Below are positions 15,743-25,083 of a DNA stretch of 64,000 nucleotides, piece by piece. This DNA comes from Candidatus Zixiibacteriota bacterium (GTDB lineage: Bacteria; Zixibacteria; MSB-5A5; GN15; FEB-12): contig JAHOYZ010000052.1 of the NCBI GenBank assembly GCA_019038695.1, positions 1 through 64,000 of the forward strand. The letters are read 5' to 3'. Both the position numbers and the translations under genes were made by a program. Positions within the stretch are counted from its first letter, which is position 1. The number at the start of each line of letters is the position of its first letter. The notes beneath the pieces are model-generated. The model worked only from the letters and a program-made list of their open reading frames with translations. It made no database searches and was not told the DNA's origin.

Positions 15743-17654
15743 CCTCAGTTGGATTGCCGGATTCATCTGGGGTATTGCAGATGATGTGTTGCGTGACGTC
15801 TATACCCGAGGGAAGTACCGGGATGCTATTCTTCCGATGACAGTCATCCGACGACTCGACGCCGTACTCGAGCCGACCAAAGAGGCTGTTCTCAAACTGA
15901 GCAAGCAACTCGATGATGCGGGCGTTGCGAACAAACAGGCCGCCCTGTGCCAGGCTTCCGGGAACGCCTTCTATAACATATCTCCGTTTACGCTTCGCGA
16001 CCTCCGTGCCCGGGCAAGGCAACAGCAACTCAAATCCGATTTTGAGGCTTATCTCGATGGCTTTTCGCCCAACGTCCAAGAAATACTCAGCAAGTTTAAA
16101 TTCCGAAATCAGATTCCCACGCTGGTCGAGGCAGACATCCTCGGCAGTCTCGTTGAGAAATTCACCTCGAGCAAAATTAACCTCAGCCCGAATCCCGTCA
16201 ACGATCAAGATGGCAAGGTGCGTTTGCCTGGCCTGGACAACCATGCCATGGGTACGATTTTCGAAGAATTGATCCGACGCTTCAATGAGGAGAACAACGA
16301 GGAGGCTGGCGAGCACTGGACTCCACGTGATGTTGTCAAGCTGATGGCTAATCTGATCTTTTTCCCAATTGCCGACGATATCCTCGACGCCACCTACCGT
16401 GTGTACGATGGTGCCTGTGGCACCGGAGGAATGCTTACCGTCGCAGAAGAGACCCTAAATTCGCTCGCCGGTGACCAAGGCAAGGAAGTGTCAATCCACC
16501 TGTTTGGTCAGGAAATCCAGCCCGAAACATACGCCATCAGCAAGGCTGATCTACTTCTCAAAGGGGAAGGGCAGGCGGCTGATAACATCAAGTATGGTTC
16601 GACACTTTCGTCTGACGCTTTTCCGGCGATGGAGTTCGATTTCATGCTCTCCAATCCACCCTACGGCAAGAGCTGGAAAACGGACCTCGAACGCATGGGT
16701 GGCAAGAAAGATCTTATCGACGCGCGTTACACCGTCCAGCACAAGGGCGAGGAACTTTCGCTCATCACCCGCTCAAGCGATGGCCAGCTTATGTTCCTAG
16801 TCAATAAGCTGTCAAAGATGGTCCCTGTGAGCGACCACACTCCACTGGGCAGCCGCATCGCCGAAGTGCACAATGGCTCGTCGCTCTTCACCGGTGATGC
16901 CGGCCAGGGGGAGTCCAACATCCGCCGGTGGATAATTGAGAACGATTGGTGCGAAGCCATCATCGCCCTACCCCTGAACATGTTCTACAACACCGGCATT
17001 GCAACCTACATCTGGGTGCTCTCCAATAGCAAACCCGAGCATCGTCATGGCAGGGTTCAGCTTATCGACGCCACTGGCATTTACCAACCCTTGCGTAAGA
17101 ACCTCGGCAAGAAGAATTGCGAGTTGTCCAACGAACAGATCAATCAGATTACCGACATATTCCTCACCTTTGAAGAAACCGAGCAATCAAAGATATTTCC
17201 CAACGAGGCTTTCGGCTATTGGAAGATCACCGTCGAACGTCCCCTTCGGATTCCGGGCATAGATCCCGATCGCATCTACAAGGCAAAGGAGATCAAAGAC
17301 CTCAAGGCCGAGCATGGCACCGACCCCGAGGCACCCCCTGTCATCAAGAAGAAAACCAGGGAAAATGTCGAATACGAACCCGACACCAATCTGCGCGACA
17401 CCGAACAGGTGCCACTACTTGAAGATGGTGGCATCGAGGCTTTTGTTGAGCGTGAAGTATTGCCACATGTGCCGGATGCGTGGATTGACCAAGCCAAGAC
17501 CAAGATCGGTTACGAAGTTTCTTTCACGCGACACTTCTACAAACCGACACCTTTGCGTTCGCTCGACGAGATCAAAGCAGACATCCTGGCGTTGGAGAAG
17601 GATAACGAGGGTCTGCTCGGCGAAATTATTGAAAGTGGGGAGGATTTGTATTGA
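15729..17654 (+). CDS. hsdM: Type I restriction-modification system, DNA N6-adenine methyltransferase subunit
   Basis: The start is ATG 15729, six bases after AAGGAGG, giving 641 residues. The N-terminal HsdM helical domain is present (IRRLDAVLEPTK). It is followed by the class I methyltransferase fold with motif I DGACGTGG (residues 227-234) and the catalytic motif IV NPPY (309-312). The protein transfers a methyl group from S-adenosylmethionine to adenine in the site chosen by HsdS. It is the first gene of a tight operon in which all five genes overlap by four bases (hsdM, DUF262, hsdS, rhuM-fic, hsdR). At about 640 residues it belongs to the longer HsdM type with a C-terminal extension that contacts HsdS. 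Confidence 0.97.
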   Translation: MSNGNLSWIAGFIWGIADDVLRDVYTRGKYRDAILPMTVIRRLDAVLEPTKEAVLKLSKQLDDAGVANKQAALCQASGNAFYNISPFTLRDLRARARQQQLKSDFEAYLDGFSPNVQEILSKFKFRNQIPTLVEADILGSLVEKFTSSKINLSPNPVNDQDGKVRLPGLDNHAMGTIFEELIRRFNEENNEEAGEHWTPRDVVKLMANLIFFPIADDILDATYRVYDGACGTGGMLTVAEETLNSLAGDQGKEVSIHLFGQEIQPETYAISKADLLLKGEGQAADNIKYGSTLSSDAFPAMEFDFMLSNPPYGKSWKTDLERMGGKKDLIDARYTVQHKGEELSLITRSSDGQLMFLVNKLSKMVPVSDHTPLGSRIAEVHNGSSLFTGDAGQGESNIRRWIIENDWCEAIIALPLNMFYNTGIATYIWVLSNSKPEHRHGRVQLIDATGIYQPLRKNLGKKNCELSNEQINQITDIFLTFEETEQSKIFPNEAFGYWKITVERPLRIPGIDPDRIYKAKEIKDLKAEHGTDPEAPPVIKKKTRENVEYEPDTNLRDTEQVPLLEDGGIEAFVEREVLPHVPDAWIDQAKTKIGYEVSFTRHFYKPTPLRSLDEIKADILALEKDNEGLLGEIIESGEDLY

Positions 17655-19486
17655 AGGAGATTCGTGGCGACGCTAAAAACATCCGCACACTATTGGGCGG
17701 TTCAAAGTTTGCTATTGACTACTATCAACGGGAATACCGATGGGAAACAAAACAGGTTTCTGAGTTTCTTGATGACCTTGGCGGCAAGTTCTTGGAGAGT
17801 CATGAAGCAGGAAACGAACGTGGTGCTGTCGAGCACTATGGCCATTACTTCCTTGGCTCCATCATCATTAGCGACAAGAAAGGTCAGAAGTTCATCATCG
17901 ACGGGCAGCAACGTCTGACCACACTGACTCTACTGTTGATCCACATCCATCGCCAACTCGAAGACGAAGAACAGAAGGGTCAGGTTACCGACCTCATCTT
18001 CTCCCGGAAGTTCGGCAAGCGCTCTTTCAACCTCGACGTCCCCGAGCGTGCCGTGTGTATGGAAGCGCTTTTCACTGGCGAGCCCTTTGATGAGAATGGG
18101 GAAGCAGAGTCGGTGACTAATATCCTCAACCGCTTCCAAGACATTGAGGAGCACTTCCCTCACGATCTCACGGGCGATGCTCTGCCGTACTTTGCCGACT
18201 GGCTGATTGAGAACGTTCACTTCGTTGAGATCACAGCATACTCGGACACCGACGCCTACTCCATTTTCGAAACCATGAATGATCGTGGGCTTTCACTGAC
18301 GCCCACGGACATGCTCAAGGGATACCTGCTGGCTAATATCACCGACACCGACCACCGCAACTTAGCCAGCCAAACATGGCGCAGCCATCTCTCCGCTCTG
18401 AAGCAAATCGACAAGGATGAGGACGCCGATGCCATTAAGGCATGGCTGCGCAGCCAGCATGCCATGACAATTCGTGAACGCAAACGCGGTGCGAAAGCTC
18501 GTGACTTTGACCTCATTGGCACCGAGTTCCATCGTTGGGTGCGCGACCACGAGGAAGCCCTTGGTCTCACCGCCAGCGCCGACTTTGGACGCTTCATCCA
18601 GGAAGATCTTGCCTTCTACAGTCACTGGTACGAACGTATCCGCATGGCTACCGAATCGCTGACCAACGGACTGAAGGCGATTCACTACAACGCCCAGAAT
18701 AACTTTACACTACAATACCCAGTCCTTCTTGCACCCCTGATTCGCTCTGACAGCGAGAACGAGATACTGCGTAAGCTGCGCATAACCTCATCGTTCATAG
18801 ACATCCTGGTCGCCCGACGAATCTGGAACTGGAAATCTACCAGCTATTCGACTATGCAATACAATATGTTTCAGCTGGTGGTTCTAAAAGTCCGTGGGAA
18901 GTCAGCGGGAGAGGTGGCAGAGTTTCTCACGGAGCGACTAGACGCCGAGGAAGAGACTTTTTCTGCCAACGAACGTTTCCGTCTACACGGCATGAATGGC
19001 CGTCCAATCCACCGCTTGCTGGCACGCATGACCGACTATGTTGAGACCAGTTCCGGGCGAGCATCGCGCTACAATGAGTATATCAAACGTCACGGCAAGA
19101 ACGGCTATGAGGTCGAACATATCTGGGCCAATCATCCCGAGCGCCACGAAGACGAATTCGATCATCCCGCGGATTTTGCCGAGTACCGCAACCGCATTGG
19201 CGGCTTGCTTCTCTTACCCAAGAGCTTCAACGCCAGCTATGGCGACAAACCCTATGCGGACAAACGCGAACATTATTATGGCCATAACCTTCTAGCTCAG
19301 AGCCTTCACGAGAGGGCCTATGACCATAACCCAGGCTTCCGACGTTTCCTGGATGATAGCGGCTTGGCTTTCAAGGCACACTCTGAGTTCAGGAAAGCCG
19401 ACCTGGATGCCAGACAGGAACTCTACTGCAAGCTCGCCGAGCAGATTTGGAATCCAGAGAATCTGCTGCGTGAGGTAGACGCATGA
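17651..19486 (+). CDS. DUF262/DUF1524 (GmrSD-like) protein inside the restriction operon
   Basis: This 611-residue protein has the DUF262 (GmrS-type, ParB-like NTPase) domain at its N-terminus: FAIDYYQREYRWE and the family's FIIDGQQRLTTLTLLLIHIH. The C-terminal DUF1524 HNH-type nuclease domain (GmrD-type) has YEVEHIWANHPER as the HNH histidine region and YRNRIGGLLLLP. Known members are type IV restriction enzymes that cut modified phage DNA (GmrSD, BrxU). It starts with TTG at 17651, overlapping the hsdM stop by four bases. Its place between hsdM and hsdS suggests it adds a modification-dependent or accessory layer to the type I system. Confidence 0.93.
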   Translation: MKEIRGDAKNIRTLLGGSKFAIDYYQREYRWETKQVSEFLDDLGGKFLESHEAGNERGAVEHYGHYFLGSIIISDKKGQKFIIDGQQRLTTLTLLLIHIHRQLEDEEQKGQVTDLIFSRKFGKRSFNLDVPERAVCMEALFTGEPFDENGEAESVTNILNRFQDIEEHFPHDLTGDALPYFADWLIENVHFVEITAYSDTDAYSIFETMNDRGLSLTPTDMLKGYLLANITDTDHRNLASQTWRSHLSALKQIDKDEDADAIKAWLRSQHAMTIRERKRGAKARDFDLIGTEFHRWVRDHEEALGLTASADFGRFIQEDLAFYSHWYERIRMATESLTNGLKAIHYNAQNNFTLQYPVLLAPLIRSDSENEILRKLRITSSFIDILVARRIWNWKSTSYSTMQYNMFQLVVLKVRGKSAGEVAEFLTERLDAEEETFSANERFRLHGMNGRPIHRLLARMTDYVETSSGRASRYNEYIKRHGKNGYEVEHIWANHPERHEDEFDHPADFAEYRNRIGGLLLLPKSFNASYGDKPYADKREHYYGHNLLAQSLHERAYDHNPGFRRFLDDSGLAFKAHSEFRKADLDARQELYCKLAEQIWNPENLLREVDA

Positions 19487-20868
19487 CGGCTAGCTTACAG
19501 GCCTATCCTGAATACAAAGACTCTGCCCTGCCGTGGTTGGGGCAGGTGCCAAAGCATTGGGATATCGAACCAGCCTTCGCCTGTTTTGCTCCGAGGCTAG
19601 TCCGAAACAAGGGTATGCAGGAGACAACTGTACTATCGCTAAGTTATGGCCGAATAGTGGTGAAACCCCCTGACAAACTCCACGGCCTTGTTCCTGAGTC
19701 ATTCGAGACATACCAGATCGTGGAGCCAGGTGATATCATCATCAGAACAACAGACCTGCAGAACGATCACAAGAGTCTTCGGGTGGGCCTTGTGGAAGAG
19801 CGAGGGATCATTACGTCGGCTTACCTTTGTCTCCGAAGTAAAAACTCAGTCAGTAGTGTCTTCGCATACCAATATCTAAACACCTGGGATCTGACGAAAG
19901 CTATCTACGGATACGGATCAGGACTCAGACAGAATCTTGACTTCTCTCATTTCAAGCGCATGCAGGTAGCGTTGCCTTCCCCGAAAGAACAAATGGCAAT
20001 AGATCGCTATCTTACGGCTACCGACCGTCGCATTGACCGCCTCATTCGCAATCGGCAGCGGTTAATAGAGCTATTGAACGAGCAGAAACAAGCCATCATC
20101 AATCGGGCGGTTACTCGTGGACTCAATCCCGATATTCCCCTCAAACCCTCCGGCATCGACTGGCTTGGGGATGTGCCCGAGCATTGGGAAGTGCTGAAGA
20201 TCAAACGAATTGCTCGGATCAATCCCTCTCGCGCCGAAGCATTTCATATGCGAGAGTCGAGTAAGAAAGTTGTGTTCCTACCGATGGAACGAGTTTCCAC
20301 TGAGGGGGGGATTGACGATTTCGAGCGACGGCCGATCAAAGAGGTCTGGCAAGGCTTTACGTACTTTAGACGGGGTGATGTAGTTCTGGCTAAAATTACT
20401 CCCTGCTTTGAAAATGGTAAAGGCGCAGACCTCAGTACCCTTGATACCGATGTCGGTTTCGGCACTACGGAATTCATTGTCTTGCGACCCTCTCAGAGAA
20501 TATCTGCAGAGTTCCTTTATCAGTTGACACAGCTAACTTATTTTCGGTCTCTTGGTGTTGAATCTATGACCGGTGCTGCGGGACAGCAACGTGTTCCACC
20601 CAACTTTGTGATGGATTTTGGTGTTCCGATACCTCCTCCTGAGGAACAATCTCAGATCGTCTCATACGCTAATTCGGTAACGACCCAATTACTGTGCGTA
20701 GTGGATCGTGCCCGACGCGAAATCGACTTAATCCGCGAATACCGCACCCGCCTTATTGCCGATGTCGTCACGGGCAAGCTGGACGTCCGCGAGGCAGCGG
20801 TGGATTTGCCGGAAGAACTGGAAAAGGAGAGGGACACTGAGGGCGCAACCGAGGAGACCGAGGAATGA
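19483..20868 (+). CDS. hsdS: Type I restriction-modification system, specificity subunit
   Basis: At 461 residues this is a complete HsdS with two target recognition domains. TRD1 opens with ALPWLGQVPKHWDIEPA, and TRD2 opens with the matching IDWLGDVPEHWEVLKIK. Each is followed by a conserved helix: EQMAIDRYLTATDRRIDRLI in the middle and EEQSQIVSYANSVTTQL at the end, the latter leading to EYRTRLIADVVTGKLDVRE. It reads the bipartite DNA target and holds two HsdM and two HsdR subunits. It overlaps both neighbours by four bases. Confidence 0.96.
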   Translation: MTASLQAYPEYKDSALPWLGQVPKHWDIEPAFACFAPRLVRNKGMQETTVLSLSYGRIVVKPPDKLHGLVPESFETYQIVEPGDIIIRTTDLQNDHKSLRVGLVEERGIITSAYLCLRSKNSVSSVFAYQYLNTWDLTKAIYGYGSGLRQNLDFSHFKRMQVALPSPKEQMAIDRYLTATDRRIDRLIRNRQRLIELLNEQKQAIINRAVTRGLNPDIPLKPSGIDWLGDVPEHWEVLKIKRIARINPSRAEAFHMRESSKKVVFLPMERVSTEGGIDDFERRPIKEVWQGFTYFRRGDVVLAKITPCFENGKGADLSTLDTDVGFGTTEFIVLRPSQRISAEFLYQLTQLTYFRSLGVESMTGAAGQQRVPPNFVMDFGVPIPPPEEQSQIVSYANSVTTQLLCVVDRARREIDLIREYRTRLIADVVTGKLDVREAAVDLPEELEKERDTEGATEETEE

Positions 20869-21860
20869 CAAGACAAACTGATGACTCTCGTGGGGAGATT
20901 ATCCTCTACCAGGCCCCGGAGGGTGAGGTCTCTCTGGATGTCCGTCTGGAAAAGGAAAGCGTTTGGCTTAGCCAGAGGCAGATGTCATTGCTCTTCGATA
21001 AGGATACCGACACAATAGGACTCCATCTTCGTAACGTATACAAAGAAGGGGAGTTAGAGGAGCCGGCAACTACCGAGGAATCCTCGGTAGTTCAAAAAGA
21101 GGGTAATCGACAAGTCCGCCGCAAGGTTCGTTTTTACAACCTCGATGCCATTATTTCTGTCGGCTATCGTGTTAATTCCAAGCGCGGTACCCAGTTTCGG
21201 ATTTGGGCGACCGGTATTCTGCGGGATCATATTCTCAAAGGCTACTCGATCAACCAGAACCGCCTGCGGGACTTGAACCAAGCCGTGCGGCTGATTTCGG
21301 ATGTAGTGGAGCGCAGAGACCTCTCCGGCGATGAGGCCAAAGCACTGCTAAGGGTAGTCGGTGAATACAGCGTTGCTCTGGATCTGCTCGGTGATTATGA
21401 CCATCAGCGGGTGGACCCACCGGAGACTACGAGCAAGGCTGTCCACATAATGGGCTATGAGGAAGCCTTGCGTATCGTCGATCAGTTGCGTGAACGTTTC
21501 AACGAATCTGCTATTTTTGGATTGGAAAAGGACAAGGGACTCGCAAGTGCTCTGGGCGCAGTGGTTCAGACTGCTAACGGTGTGGACGTATATCCGAGTC
21601 TCGAAGAGAAGGCTGCCCACCTGCTCTATTTCCTGGTCAAGAACCACGCCTTCATCGATGGCAACAAGCGTATCGCTGCCGCGCTTTTTCTATGGTTTCT
21701 GGAGTGCAACGACATTCTCGTTGATGTTACCGGTTCGCCCCTAATCTCTGATGCCGCACTCGTGGCAATGACCCTTATGATTGCCGAAAGTCGCCCCGAA
21801 GAAAGGATCGTGTTAGTGCGTATCGTGACACATCTACTCTGTGAAAGGACCCGGACATGA
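20865..21860 (+). CDS. RhuM-type protein with C-terminal Fic/Doc domain
   Basis: This 331-residue protein has two parts. Residues 1-180 match the RhuM/virulence-protein family (ILYQAPEGEVSLDVRLEKES, VWLSQRQMSLLFDKD, FYNLDAIISVGYRVNSKRG). Residues about 200-331 form a Fic fold with the active-site motif HAFIDGNKR starting at His261 (consensus HPFxxGNGR). Fic proteins transfer AMP or another nucleotide to target proteins, while Doc-type members act as kinases. The Lys in place of the second Gly of GNGR (GNKR) resembles Doc and RhuM-Fic forms. In type I operons such genes are frequent accessories, possibly as a guard toxin when restriction is blocked; that role is an inference. Confidence 0.92.
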   Translation: MTRQTDDSRGEIILYQAPEGEVSLDVRLEKESVWLSQRQMSLLFDKDTDTIGLHLRNVYKEGELEEPATTEESSVVQKEGNRQVRRKVRFYNLDAIISVGYRVNSKRGTQFRIWATGILRDHILKGYSINQNRLRDLNQAVRLISDVVERRDLSGDEAKALLRVVGEYSVALDLLGDYDHQRVDPPETTSKAVHIMGYEEALRIVDQLRERFNESAIFGLEKDKGLASALGAVVQTANGVDVYPSLEEKAAHLLYFLVKNHAFIDGNKRIAAALFLWFLECNDILVDVTGSPLISDAALVAMTLMIAESRPEERIVLVRIVTHLLCERTRT

Positions 21861-24829
21861 TTTCGGATACAAGTGAAGCAGGTCTCGAAAAACTGATCGT
21901 CGAGTCTCTTGTGAGCAAGGCGGGCTACTCTCAGGGCCAGAGCACTGACTACGACCGCGACCATGCTGTGGACCTGGCCCAACTGCTGGCTTTCGTTAGT
22001 GCTACTCAGCCGACAGCTGCCGAAGCATTGGATCTGGAACATGAGGGACCAACGCGGATGCAGTTTCTTCATCGGCTTCAGGGGGAGATTGCCAAACGTG
22101 GTGTGATCGACGTCCTCCGACATGGTGTCAAGCACGGACCGGTGAACCTTGATCTATTCTACGGCGCTCCCACTCCCGGCAACACGATAGCCGGGGAACG
22201 GTTCGCCGCCAACGTCTTCAGCGTCACCCGGCAGTTGCGTTATAGCAAAGATGAAACGAGGCTCTCCCTGGACCTGGGCATCTTCATCAATGGCCTGCCA
22301 GTTGCAACGTTCGAGTTGAAGAACTCACTGACGAAGCAAACCGTTGAGGATGCGGTGCAGCAATACAAGCGCGACCGCAGCCCGAAGGAACTCCTGTTTC
22401 AATTCGGCCGATGTATGGTGCACTTTGCCATCGACGATCAGGAAGTACGAATGTGTACACACTTGCAGGGCAGAGATTCGTGGTTTCTTCCTTTCAACAA
22501 GGGTTTCCATGACGGTGCAGGCAACCCACCTAACCCGCACGGCCTGAAGACCGCGTACTTGTGGGAGCAAGTACTGACCAAGACAGAACTAACGGACATC
22601 ATAGAGAACTATGCACAGGTGGTACAGGAGAAAGATGAGAAGGGCCGGAAACAACCACCGAAACAGATATTCCCACGTTACCATCAGCTCGACGTTGTGC
22701 GGAAGCTACTGGCGGATGCCAAGGCCAGCGGTGCCGGGAAGAAATATCTAATCCAGCACTCGGCCGGCAGCGGCAAGAGCAACTCCATTGCCTGGCTAGC
22801 ACATCAGCTTGTCGGACTGGATGACACAGCTTCCGGTGGTACTGGCGCACCACTGTTCGACTCGGTGATTGTCGTGACTGATCGGCGGATATTGGACAAA
22901 CAAATCCGAGATACAATCAAGCAATTTTCCCAGGTTTCGTCAATCGTCGGTGCGGTCACAGGTGATTCTACCAGCAAGACCAAGCAACTCAGTGAATTCC
23001 TACGATCAGGCAAGAAGATCATCATTTCAACGGTGCAGACATTCCCGTACATCCTTGATCAGATTGGCGAAGAGCATCGTGGAAGAGCGTTTGCTATCAT
23101 CATTGATGAAGCCCATTCAAGCCAAGGCGGCCACACGACTGCAAAGATGAACATTGCATTAGCGGAGCATGGCGGGGAGCAGGAAGAGGAGACCTACGAG
23201 GACACGATCAATCGGATCATGGAAGCTCGGAAGATGTTGGCTAATGCCAGTTATTTTGCGTTCACGGCAACACCTAAGAACAAGACGCTGGAACTTTTCG
23301 GTGAACCGTTGCCTGAAGGGGCAAAGGTAAGACATTTACCCTACCACAGCTACACAATGAAGCAGGCGATTCAGGAAGGTTTCATTCTGGATGTGCTGGC
23401 CTATTACACGCCGGTAGACAGCTATTACCACTTACTGAAGACTGTGGAGGATGATCCCGAGTTTGACACCAAGAAAGCAGCGAAGAAGCTTCGTCGATAC
23501 GTCGAATCGCATGACCATGCTATCCAGCAGAAGGCTGAGATCATGGTCGATCACTTTCATGAAAAGGTGATTGGCCGGAGGAAAATCGGTGGTCAGGCAA
23601 GGGCCATGGTGGTTTGTAGCGGTATCGTAAGAGCCATTCAATATTACCACGCAATCACGGCGTATCTGAGGGAACGGAAGAGTACGTATGAAGCCATTGT
23701 GGCATTCTCAGGCGAGCATGAGTATGGCGGAAAACAGGTGACCGAGTCGACTCTGAATGAGTTCCCGAGTTCACAGATCGAAAAGAAGTTCCAGCAAGAC
23801 CCATATAGGTTCCTGGTTGTGGCTGACAAGTTCCAAACCGGGTACGACGAGCCGTTACTGCACACCATGTACGTTGATAAGCAGTTATCAGGAATAAGAG
23901 CGGTGCAAACTCTCTCACGGTTGAATCGAGCACGCCCACCAAAGTCCGACACATTTGTGCTCGACTTCATGAACGACACTGACACAATCACGATGGCCTT
24001 TGCGGACTATTATCGAACGACTGTCCTTAGTGAGGAGACTGACCCGAACAAGTTGCACGACCTGATGGGCACGATGGATGGATATCAAGTGTACGCTTGG
24101 TCCCAGGTTGAGCAGCTGGTCGATCTATTTCTCGGCGGTGCTGATCGCGACAAGCTGGACCCCATCCTCGACGCGTGCGTTGCGGTCTATATCAGAGACC
24201 TGGATGAAGACGGGCAAGTAGGCTTCAAGGGCAAAGCTAAGGCGTTCGTGAGGACATATCAGTTTCTTGCGTCGATTCTTCCGTATAGTAACGCCGAGTG
24301 GGAGAAGCTGTCCATCTTCCTGAATTTCCTGATTCCCAAGTTACCCGCTCCAATAGAGGAAGACCTATCTAAGGGCATCCTTGAGGCTATCGACATGGAC
24401 AGTTACCGCAACGAAGTAAAAGAAACACTCAAGCTGGCGTTGGCCGATGAGGACGGTGAAATCGGCCCCGTTCCTACCAGCGGTGGAGGTGTGAAGCCTG
24501 AGGCTGAGCTTGACAGGTTGAGTATTATCATAAAGGCATTCAACGATCAGTTTGGCAACATCGACTGGAAAGATGCCGATCGCATCCGCCAGGTGATCGC
24601 GGAGGAAATTCCGGGCAAGGTCGCTGCCGACAAGGCATATCGTAACGCTATGAAGAACAGTGACAGAGCAGCGGCCCGTCTCGAGCACGACCGGGCACTG
24701 CAGAGTGTGGTCAATGAAATGCTGAATGACCACCTTGAGCTCTTCAAGCAATTCAGCGACAATCCCAGTTTCAAGAAATGGCTGGCGGACACGATCTTTG
24801 GAGTGACTTATGAGGAGACTAGGCCTTAG
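21857..24829 (+). CDS. hsdR: Type I restriction-modification system, endonuclease/translocase subunit
   Basis: This is a complete HsdR of 990 residues. The N-terminal PD-(D/E)xK nuclease is visible as LDLGIFINGLPVATFELKN. The SF2 motor has Walker A (SAGSGKSN, about residues 303-310), the DEAH box at 417-420 (IIDEAHSS), motif III TATPKNKTL and motif VI QTLSRLNRA. A C-terminal helical domain contacts the methylase complex. It pumps DNA past the bound complex and cuts unmethylated DNA far from the site. It is the last gene of the operon; about 75 bases later come the repeat block at 24907 and the tail of an opposing gene. Confidence 0.96.
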   Translation: MISDTSEAGLEKLIVESLVSKAGYSQGQSTDYDRDHAVDLAQLLAFVSATQPTAAEALDLEHEGPTRMQFLHRLQGEIAKRGVIDVLRHGVKHGPVNLDLFYGAPTPGNTIAGERFAANVFSVTRQLRYSKDETRLSLDLGIFINGLPVATFELKNSLTKQTVEDAVQQYKRDRSPKELLFQFGRCMVHFAIDDQEVRMCTHLQGRDSWFLPFNKGFHDGAGNPPNPHGLKTAYLWEQVLTKTELTDIIENYAQVVQEKDEKGRKQPPKQIFPRYHQLDVVRKLLADAKASGAGKKYLIQHSAGSGKSNSIAWLAHQLVGLDDTASGGTGAPLFDSVIVVTDRRILDKQIRDTIKQFSQVSSIVGAVTGDSTSKTKQLSEFLRSGKKIIISTVQTFPYILDQIGEEHRGRAFAIIIDEAHSSQGGHTTAKMNIALAEHGGEQEEETYEDTINRIMEARKMLANASYFAFTATPKNKTLELFGEPLPEGAKVRHLPYHSYTMKQAIQEGFILDVLAYYTPVDSYYHLLKTVEDDPEFDTKKAAKKLRRYVESHDHAIQQKAEIMVDHFHEKVIGRRKIGGQARAMVVCSGIVRAIQYYHAITAYLRERKSTYEAIVAFSGEHEYGGKQVTESTLNEFPSSQIEKKFQQDPYRFLVVADKFQTGYDEPLLHTMYVDKQLSGIRAVQTLSRLNRARPPKSDTFVLDFMNDTDTITMAFADYYRTTVLSEETDPNKLHDLMGTMDGYQVYAWSQVEQLVDLFLGGADRDKLDPILDACVAVYIRDLDEDGQVGFKGKAKAFVRTYQFLASILPYSNAEWEKLSIFLNFLIPKLPAPIEEDLSKGILEAIDMDSYRNEVKETLKLALADEDGEIGPVPTSGGGVKPEAELDRLSIIIKAFNDQFGNIDWKDADRIRQVIAEEIPGKVAADKAYRNAMKNSDRAAARLEHDRALQSVVNEMLNDHLELFKQFSDNPSFKKWLADTIFGVTYEETRP

Positions 24830-24906
24830 CTATACGATCTTGTTTCGCCCAGCGCGTTACTTTCCGGTACGAGATTGACTCGAATCGGCTGTCAATCCTC
24901 ATTAGT

Positions 24907-24990
24907 CGTCACAATACTGTCACAAATCGAGACCGGACGGCTGGCAAATATAGGAGCAATGGTGACTTAGCATCTGAGGGACTTGAATAC
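24907..24990 (-). repeat. att-like block C: bipartite repeat plus tRNA T-loop-like motif
   Basis: On the minus strand the block reads TATTCAAGTCCC (motif GTATTCAAGTCCC at 24990-24978), then about 50 bases, then TTTGTGACA and ATTGTGACG (24926-24907, period 11 bp). Block D at 31321-31404 has both elements at exactly the same distance (71 bp between CGTCAC and GGGACTTGAATAC) and in the same orientation. The TTCAAGTCCC piece equals the T-loop part of the attL core, and attL has the same order: T-loop piece, then the bipartite repeat. Confidence 0.65.
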
Positions 24991-25083
24991 TTCGTTCGGG
25001 GACAAGAATCCTCTGGACAATTGGTACGAGGGCACAGCGAATCCACAACTTTCACGATTTCGGTAAGGATTCCGGAGAAGAGG

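Noticed and set aside
21268-21284. Another GGGACTTGAA motif resembling the att-like core
   Set aside because: It lies inside the RhuM-Fic coding sequence (RLRDLNQAV), without the bipartite repeat at the expected distance; taken as coincidence.
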